This document shows positions 56,626 through 64,000 of a stretch of DNA of 64,000 bases, in pieces. Within the stretch, counting starts at the first letter, position 1, and each line of letters starts with the position of its first letter. A program made the translations under genes and the position numbers. Under the pieces are notes generated by a model, which saw only the letters and a program-made list of their open reading frames with translations, was not told the origin of the DNA and made no database searches. The stretch comes from Dermanyssus gallinae (Eukaryota; Arthropoda; Arachnida; Mesostigmata; Dermanyssidae): the NCBI GenBank assembly GCA_003439945.1, contig QVRM01005238.1:125001-189000 (forward strand), in the 5' to 3' direction.

Positions 56626-57306
56626 AGGTAACTCTTACTTATAAACTATAAAAATTTAAAAAATCTGAACATGGCCAACATGTATCATAATAATATACTA
56701 TATTCACTGAAATATAACGTAAGCCTAATCAGAACATGTTCACTAGTAGCACACAGTAGATCTGCACTAATTTGTTCGTATCCACTGCATTGTCGTTATA
56801 TTATTTAGTAGGAGTATGGGAAGAGGTATTGCATGTAACTCAAACTTATGAGAACATACTCGTACATCTAGGCAACGATGGAACACGATGGCTCTCATAA
56901 AACGTACAACGCACATTGAGATGATTTGCAATCATCATCTTGACCACAATTAGCTGGTATATCATTATGAGGGTTACTGATGGGATAATGATCGTTCACT
57001 TGGGACACCACTTTGAGCATCGCATTCATTCGTCTACATTCATATTAGAGGAAAGCGATAAGTAAACATGTGCATAATTATTGCAATAGACACACGCATA
57101 TGCGCATCCACTCATTTACACAAAGACATGAAACCATGGCAGAACATAAACGCATGTTTGTTTCGAAACTCGGCACAAATAAATTGTGACGGCTGACCTC
57201 ATAGCCGACAGCATTCGTAAAAGTTGACAATACGACTTGTCTTGTTTTTCTAAGGGGGGTTGTTGAGTAAATGGTGGCTGGGGGTTAACCTCTCCTTCAT
57301 TTTTGC
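56626..57306. other. AT-rich sequence, no feature recognised
   Basis: No gene or repeat was seen. Confidence 0.5.
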
Positions 57307-57450
57307 GCCAGAAGCTGTCGCTCGAGATTCAGCGAGGAAGCGCAGCTTCTGTTCGGGGCACACTGTTGAACTAGGCTAATCCTGGATTAGAGAACTTGTG
57401 ACCACACGTTCACACGATTGTTCACTCCCAGTTGCTAATATAACAAAATT
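57307..57450 (+). pseudogene. LINE family E, copy 3 (last codons and start of 3'UTR)
   Basis: It matches 3577-3718 closely: agaagctgtcgctcgagatt, gttcggggcacactgttgaa, then the stop and the gtgaccacacgttc region. The LRQRLSL...RGNAAS end is recognisable as KLSLEIQRGSAAS. A related 3'UTR block recurs at ~57744-57783, separated by ~290 bp not present in copy 1. Confidence 0.7.
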
Positions 57451-60365
57451 ATAGAACTACGCCTGCCAAATAAAAAAAGTTGCCTTCAGTCTGAGGTTCA
57501 TTACCTAGTAGCCTAGGATTATGCACATCCCTGAGGATATTTAAGCGCAGGCTAAAAAGCACCTCCTGTTATGCTTAAGCTTCTATTGAATTTATTAAAC
57601 CTTGGCGCTGACTTCTCTGTACAATTGCAAGTGTCGAGATAGTAAAGTAATTTTTTTTGGGAACCGTCTTAACTGGCGGCAAATGTATTTCTCATTGTAG
57701 TATTGAACATTACAATTTGAAAATACAATATACATGTTCAGAACGAAAAATTACTACAGAAAGGCATTAGCCCGTGTGTGCACAGATAGCATTGATATCG
57801 AGTTCCAAACTGTGTCAGAAAGTTAGCTTGTAAATAGCCTGCTTGAGAATGTTTGGAGGCATGCTGTATTGTTTTGCTTTTACTCACTACTAATTTCTTC
57901 TCTGGATTTATTTCAAAGACCACCTCTTATGGATCGTAACGTAAGTATATGCAATATCACTCCTATTATACCAGATGTTGAAACCGTATCCTTATAAGTC
58001 GTCTCGTGGTAAGCGTTCATCTATAGGAACGTATGTGCTCCCAACGCTCTACTCGATGTCTTTTGAAATGCTGCGTTATACAGAATATGACTGAGTAATA
58101 AGGACACTTGTAATGGCCTTATTTCCATCATGTATACCCTACATAATTTTCATTTGATAGCTTAAGCATCGTGGTGTGACGCAGTTCCGTCAATAAACCA
58201 AGTTGACAATTGAAATTTGAAATTTTGTTCGTCATTTATTAACACCCGTGTCGGGTACACTTTAATAAGTAGTACACTAAAATACAACAACATAATATAA
58301 ATATAAACATATAATATACGCAAGTCGTCAACGCCGTCTTTTGTTCAGTCGTTTTAGTAGCTGCGTTTTTATGCATACGCTTGCGCGATATGACTCGCAT
58401 TGCACACCTGAGACACATGCACACTGTTTATCGACCTCAGCGTTTGCTCTCCTTGTTACACAAGCCATGATGATGAAAGCTGTTTACGATGGCATGACGT
58501 ACTGTTACGTGCAGATTCGTTCTGATCACATCTATTGATGTACGTTCTATCGGCGTTCTATCGATCGAGCGATCTGCGATAGAGTTATGCTTGGAAGCTA
58601 AGGAAGTTATAGATCGTGCACATGCGTTCACCCGCAACAAACAAGGCTAAAGAGCGACAGGCGATTTGCCAATGCTAAACGCGGCTGACTTGAATCATCG
58701 AAAGATGAATGATTACCGTCGGATCGCAAAGGCGGTGCAAAACTCCGAGGTAGTCTACGTCGTCCATAGGCTTGTGTCAACCTTACCGGGATGATGCCCT
58801 GTAGCACCTAGTACGCCTGAAATGCGTGCTAGCTATCATGTGACTGTCGCATATACTTATTGATGGCTCTGCAAATATAGTTCCTAACCTATCGAATTCT
58901 GTGCATGGCTCCTTTTATTTCAGGTAAGCGAAAAGGCCGTGTTAGCGTTACCGATTTCAGCTGAAGGTGGCCTTGGAGGTTGTAGAACGCTGCAAAGTTG
59001 GTAAGCTTATTCATTAAAATTACAAATTCACCCCGCGTTTGAAACAACAACGCCATTCTGATCGCTTTTTGTGTTGTTGTTTTTTGTTGTGGGTTCTTCT
59101 TTGGTGCAGTTTTTTTTAATTATATTATTGCTCTTGTAATAAATTCTCTTTCATGGTGGTAATCTACTTCTATAGTTTGTGCAGCGTTCATACTGCACAA
59201 CACACACGGGATGGTTTATCAGAGTTTCCCCTATATGCGCAATATATTCGGCTAAAAACTGGACATATTTGTATGTTTGTTACGTTTTTTCGCCGTGTCC
59301 TTTATGTCACCGTATACTACTACAACTTGGATGTATGCGTCGTATTGAATTAGCGAGGCGCGTCATTGAACGCTTTCCCATCTTGTACTATTATGTATTA
59401 TCCAGTCCGATGCTGTGCACTCCTCTTCCGATAGCGGCATCTAGTGACCGAACACACTTTAAAGATAGACATATAGGCAAGCATTTCATTACTTCTTACT
59501 ATGCCCCAGCAAAATCCATTACGTTGTAATATTTTCTAATAAATGTGCCACAAATGCTCTCACTGCGAGTACAATGACTGAAGAATAGAGCCATAGGTTC
59601 AAAACGTGATGCCGTGGTCGTTGAGGTTAGAACATGCCTTAACGCATCGTCCAAGCGAATCGTGACATTAACAACAACAACAACAATGACGACAAAGTTC
59701 CACGTGGAGGTCCAGTATGCGCCAAACTCGCCAAGTCTGGCCGGTAAATAGGGGATCGAAAGCAAGACATAAACAAAAAGTTAAGCAAATGGGATGCCGT
59801 CAGGTGTCCTGCCATCAGGCGGCCAGCGACGGACAGGGTGTTTTTTCACGGGACGAATTGTCGAGAAAAACGAGCAAGCTAACTGCGCGGCGAATGAGCG
59901 GCTAAAAACGTCAATTACCACCAGAGTAACAAAGCGCGCCGGGGCGCTGGTCGGCGGGGGGGGGGGGGGGGGGAGTGCAGCTGTCACCATTTTCCCATTG
60001 AGAGATAAGCAGTTTGGACACAAAACCTCCCGTTAACTACCGAAAACTTCTGCATCCCATCGGCGGCAAGTAGCGTCCGAAAAAGCGTCGTTTGCGTTGT
60101 TTTTCTGTCACGTTGTATCTGTCTCTTTCTTTTCCTCCCACCCTCTCGCTCCGTTCCCACTTCTTGTCGCGACGCAAGCAAAATGCGTCTACTAGCAAGC
60201 GGCATGTCGTCCTACCACAGCCAACGTGCGCTCTAGAAGCAATAGATAGATACACGCGCAGTACTGCGGCGCACACACAGGGGCTCTCGATACGACATCG
60301 GGTCGTCGCCGCTGTCATCGTTTAATTTAATTAACAATTTAAGTGACTGCTGAAGTAAGCCGGTA
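57451..60365. other. Unassigned sequence
   Basis: No gene was recognised. A poly(G) run of 20 lies at ~59955-59974, and short (GTT)n and (CAA)n at 59072-59095 and 59671-59690. A LINE-like tail (caattgaaatttgaaatttt) sits at ~58211-58230. Confidence 0.4.
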
Positions 60366-60428
60366 GGCATGAGCCAGCTGAGGCTAAAACCTGCGCAGAA
60401 AACAAATTAGCGTCGATGTTACATGCGT
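60366..60428 (+). pseudogene. LINE family E relic (AE..K segment)
   Basis: The frame reads AGRHEPAEAKTCAENKLASM, against AGHASRLAEANKCRKYSSVD in copy 1 at ~3381. Nucleotides agctgaggctaa and agcgtcgat are shared. It is short and decayed. Confidence 0.4.
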
Positions 60429-61102
60429 ACGACGGCTGCTTCGTCAACTAGATCGCGTCGTTCTGAAGAATCCTCTCTGTCCTTCCTCGGCTCATAGTTC
60501 GACGACCTACTATAGACAGATCAATCCGCAGAAGATGTACAATTTAAATATCATAACCACGTCATACCATGGCCTTTGGCTCAACGGCTTCATCAATCCG
60601 GGCTGCACGTGCTTGCACCTTGGAGCGCAGTAAGGCCCCTATGACATCGAGAAAAACCTCGTACTTTTCCATGAGACTACGATCTTACGAATAATATATC
60701 AATGTAGCGGTCGAAACCATTGATTTGCGCCACCTGAAATAAAAGGAACATCTTCTGAAGAGGTTAGATTAAACATATTTTACTTCTGATAGGCACCTCA
60801 TTCTGCTTTGTGAATAAAAATAACTGCTAGCAGAAATAAAAACTATACCCTGAACGTTACGAAAGGATAACCAATAGTGACTGAGTAGATAACTTCACAA
60901 ACCTCCTAACGGAAGACTGCACACAACCAGATCAAGATCCTCTTGATGATAACTTTTCGGAGCATAGTCAAAACAAGATTTAGTAATAAAACGGGAAATC
61001 CACAGGACCAGATTGTATTGCATATCTGCACCTCAAGAAAAATCATCAAAATAACAGTAGCTTCAACTCACCCTAACCACTATAGAGAGATTTTGCGTTG
61101 TA
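60429..61102. other. No feature recognised
   Basis: No gene or repeat was seen. Confidence 0.4.
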
Positions 61103-61382
61103 GGCGTTCTACCTCCACCGTGATCATAATCACCGCTGTCCACCTCATTGTCGTTGCCCGGGACAGCCAGGGAGTACAGCCATCTAGGCCCTGCATACGG
61201 CCACTGTTGGGGCAATCCTTCCTTTCGTCCTATGATGGCGATCTTACCAGTGGCGGAAGATACAACGAGCGGCAAGACTTCGGCAAACTTCGACAATTTC
61301 CCGTGTGGCCTGCCCTTCGTTGTGGATCTGTGGCCGTGCTGGTAGAGCTTCGACGTGGGCCCACTTTTTTGCCTACCGGGCG
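61103..61382 (+). repeat. Duplicated block I, copy 1
   Basis: It matches 62629-62945 in direct orientation with many small indels. Shared anchors are cggccactgttgggg, cagtggcggaagatacaacg, and the gtgggccc / gcgggcccg end. Neither copy has a clearly conserved open frame. Confidence 0.75.
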
Positions 61383-62628
61383 ACGGCGGAAAATGTCCAG
61401 CCTCTCGTTTCTTGGCTCAACACGAAGAGAGCAGAGGGAAACGAGCAATGAAAGGCTGGGGAGAAGAACGAGTCGCTCCCCTGTTCCTTCTCGCCTTCTT
61501 TCGCTCTACCCCTCTTTCTCTCACCATGTCGATCTCTGTTTATTGACGCTCCCCCCACCTATTTCCCCACACACTTGTTCTACTAAAGAGGCACATTCGA
61601 CTCGTACGCAGGTAATACAAACGTTCTCTCGTCCATCTTGCTAGGCGACCTACGTGACGTCGACCCGAAAACGGCATTTAAATGTTTTAAAACCAAACTA
61701 CCCCCTGACCATAATATAATGCCTACCCGCAATGCGCACCGCATTTGACAGTGAGTGATTTAAAACTTGTAGATAGTTAAAAGCTTGCTTTACCAAACGT
61801 ATATTACCAAAAAGCGCCTCAGCTACACTTGCCCTATAGCTGTGGAGAGAGAGAGAACGCTGATTGATAACTTAACAAGGCCCCGTTTAGCACAGAGATG
61901 TTACACTCCCACAGAGCATTCAGAAAAACAAGCAACGCATAGTTTGCAGTTAAAAACTACATGCTCTGACAAACGGAACATTGCCAAGGATTTTGCACAG
62001 TAGTGTGCCGAATGCCCTGGCACGGATGGCACCATTATATGTGCGTAAAGCCAAACTGTTTCAACACTGAGGAATGCATATGAAGTTTCTGTAGAAAATG
62101 CAATTTTGAGCAGTGCCACATACGTGTATGTAAGAAAACTGTTGGAGCCTCATTAACAACCAGAGTTGGATATGTTATACCAATTCAATGGTGTGACAAG
62201 CCGGAGCAACGGAAACTATGTACCACTTTCTTCCCAATTTCTCGTTGACCACAGTGACGTATGTAACGTGGTCACTCAGACACCACCGCAACTTGCGTTG
62301 CCACCATCACTGTTGGATTTGATCTTGTCGCGCGTGGTCGTGCCTCGACCGCTCAACGATCGAGTGCGAATAAACGATTTACCGATCAACCAAACTATTG
62401 GGCCAAGCAATGAATAGGAGTGATAGGAACCATATGAAGAACAAGAAGCAGCAGTAGTAGGAGAAATGCAGAACACGATTAGCTCTTCGAGATGAAAACG
62501 GTTAACGGTAGCGTTCTCAACCCGCGTGACTATGGCGAAGTCAGCGATAGCCGATGACACAACAGCCGCTTTATGGCCGGCTCCGGTCATCTCATCGGGG
62601 GTTCCCTCCATAACCCACGAGCTTTAAC
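61383..62628. other. No feature recognised between the block I copies
   Basis: No gene was recognised. Confidence 0.4.
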
Positions 62629-62945
62629 GGCGTTCTGCCCCCACCATGATCATCATCCACCACCGCTGTCCCCTTCATTGTCGTCGCCGGGGACAGCCAG
62701 CGAGAACAGCCACCTAGGCCCTCTGCATGCGGCCACTGTTGGGGGGAGCGTATTCCTTCCTTGTGCTTGGTACTGCCGATCGTATCAGTGGCGGAAGATA
62801 CAACGACTAGCGGCAACTATATCCTAGTCATTCTTCGACAAACTGCGACAATTTGCCGTGCAGCCAGCCCTTCGTTGGCTAATCTGTGGTCATGCTGGTA
62901 GAAGAGCAGCTTCGTTCGACGCGGGCCCGTTCCATGCCGGGCGTG
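62629..62945 (+). repeat. Duplicated block I, copy 2
   Basis: This is the direct-repeat partner of 61103-61382, about 1.5 kb away. Confidence 0.75.
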
Positions 62946-64000
62946 GCCGCCTAGGATGACAGCCGCGGCCAGCTGTCAATGGAGACGACTGTCAGTCGCG
63001 GAGCAATGCCCTCTTGTGGCCCTCGTGCCCATGATTATCGTCGATTGTGAAACTACGCAGTTGCTGACCACCGCCGCTGATTGACAATTCTTCCCTTGGT
63101 GCAATTCCGCCTTCAACCAGTTCACCGTCCATTACTCACCTTTTCAGCGTCTATCCCTCAGTCCCACCCCCTGCTCGATCCCCCCAGCCTCCCAGCCCTG
63201 TTTGATCCACCCAGCCCCCCAGCCTCCCAGCCCTGTTCGATCCCATTCGATCAGCTGGGACTCTCAAATGACGGCTTGGAGAGAGACTTTAAAGACACGG
63301 TCAAGTGACGGCTGAATACAGCTGTCGATCATCTTCCATTCATTCTTATGTTATCTCAACATGCGGCGCGAAAAATGTTGAATGGAAAACGTCCACTCAC
63401 TGATCGATCGACCCATTGTTGATGAACTTCCCTGTGGAAACCAGCGCCCGCCCTCTCGGCGGGTTGGTGGGTGTGCTCAGTCTAAAAGTCCGCAGTCAGC
63501 TTGCGTCGAATAATATGTATATATAAATTCAATGATTGCAATAGATAGATTTTGATTCAAGTTGATATAACAAACGACACATATTTTTGTCCCGTTAGGT
63601 CACGTGACGACGCCGTGCGAACAGAAAACTGGAGTATGCCCGCGAACGTAAAAGCTAGAATACATTTGATAGCGTACCTTACATATATGAACTCAAGAGC
63701 CATCGCCATTGCGTGTTTAAATGAGCATTACGTGTGACTGAAGAATTCAAGATTTAATCAGGGAATATGTGATAAGCTCAAATGCGTCTTTCCGACATTT
63801 CAGTTAGACATTTATTAGGTGTAGCCCATTTTTCTTTAATGTTCTTCTGACAGCCAGAGTCTTAAGTGCTTTACAAGATATTTGCAATAACTGTCCATTT
63901 CTCCTTCTTCTGTAACGATTCGCTCAATTCTTTAAGCTAATCAAGGCGTGGCACTTTCTGGGATACTTTGGCGATTAGCCATTGAGTACAGTCAGAGACT
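62946..64000. other. No gene recognised; short C-rich tandem repeat
   Basis: A C-rich unit (cagcctcccagccctgtt.g) occurs twice at ~63186-63206 and ~63219-63239. No gene was recognised up to the window end. Confidence 0.45.

Noticed and set aside
60943..61644. A 233-codon open frame
   Set aside because: It crosses duplicated block I, whose second copy does not keep the frame.

Overview
This is eukaryotic, almost certainly animal, DNA. I found no operons, ribosome-binding sites, rRNA or intact host gene. Trinucleotide (GTT/AAC, GCT, ACT) and (TA)n microsatellites make up much of the window. Fragments of several LINE families and two tRNA-derived SINE families are spread through them. The R1-clade LINE (a clade best known from arthropods), an R2/R4-type LINE with a restriction-like endonuclease, and short tRNA-SINEs suggest an arthropod; a chelicerate or mite is only a guess. 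Most long open frames are translated microsatellites and are left out.

Layout. 0-4 kb: two relics of a LINE C-terminal domain and a tiny 3'-end copy of the R2/R4-type LINE embedded in (TA)n. 5-13 kb: a cluster of degenerate repeats (families D, C and F), with a LINE tail inserted into D between 10-bp target-site duplications, and a strong 24-bp GC-rich hairpin. 15.7-18.2 kb: the best-preserved element, a 5'-truncated R1-clade LINE with an open 789-codon RT frame and a 16-bp target-site duplication inside a trinucleotide repeat. 18-26 kb: microsatellites and a 111-bp palindrome. 26.8-31.5 kb: two SINE-A copies, a 1.4-kb near-continuous alternating purine-pyrimidine minisatellite, and the long R2/R4-type LINE copy. 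33-39 kb: repeats C and J, a decayed R1-like LINE, unclassified possible exons, and a SINE-A/SINE-B pair. 39-47 kb: microsatellites and a CpG-rich minisatellite with four GCGGCCGC sites. 47.5-47.9 kb: a second SINE-A/SINE-B pair. 53-57 kb: repeat J and LINE tails. 61-63 kb: a duplicated 0.3-kb block.

The main biological story is the interplay of retroposons and simple repeats. SINE-A (four near-full copies, each with a target-site duplication) has a tRNA-like head and a 3' hairpin whose stem persists while its loop varies. Both SINE-B copies have a SINE-A insertion within a few bases of their 3' end. The two LINE classes whose junctions can be read sit in simple repeats: the R1-clade copy in (ACY)n-like DNA and both R2/R4-type copies in (TA)n. 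Everything here comes from reading the sequence by eye; no alignment or database search was run.
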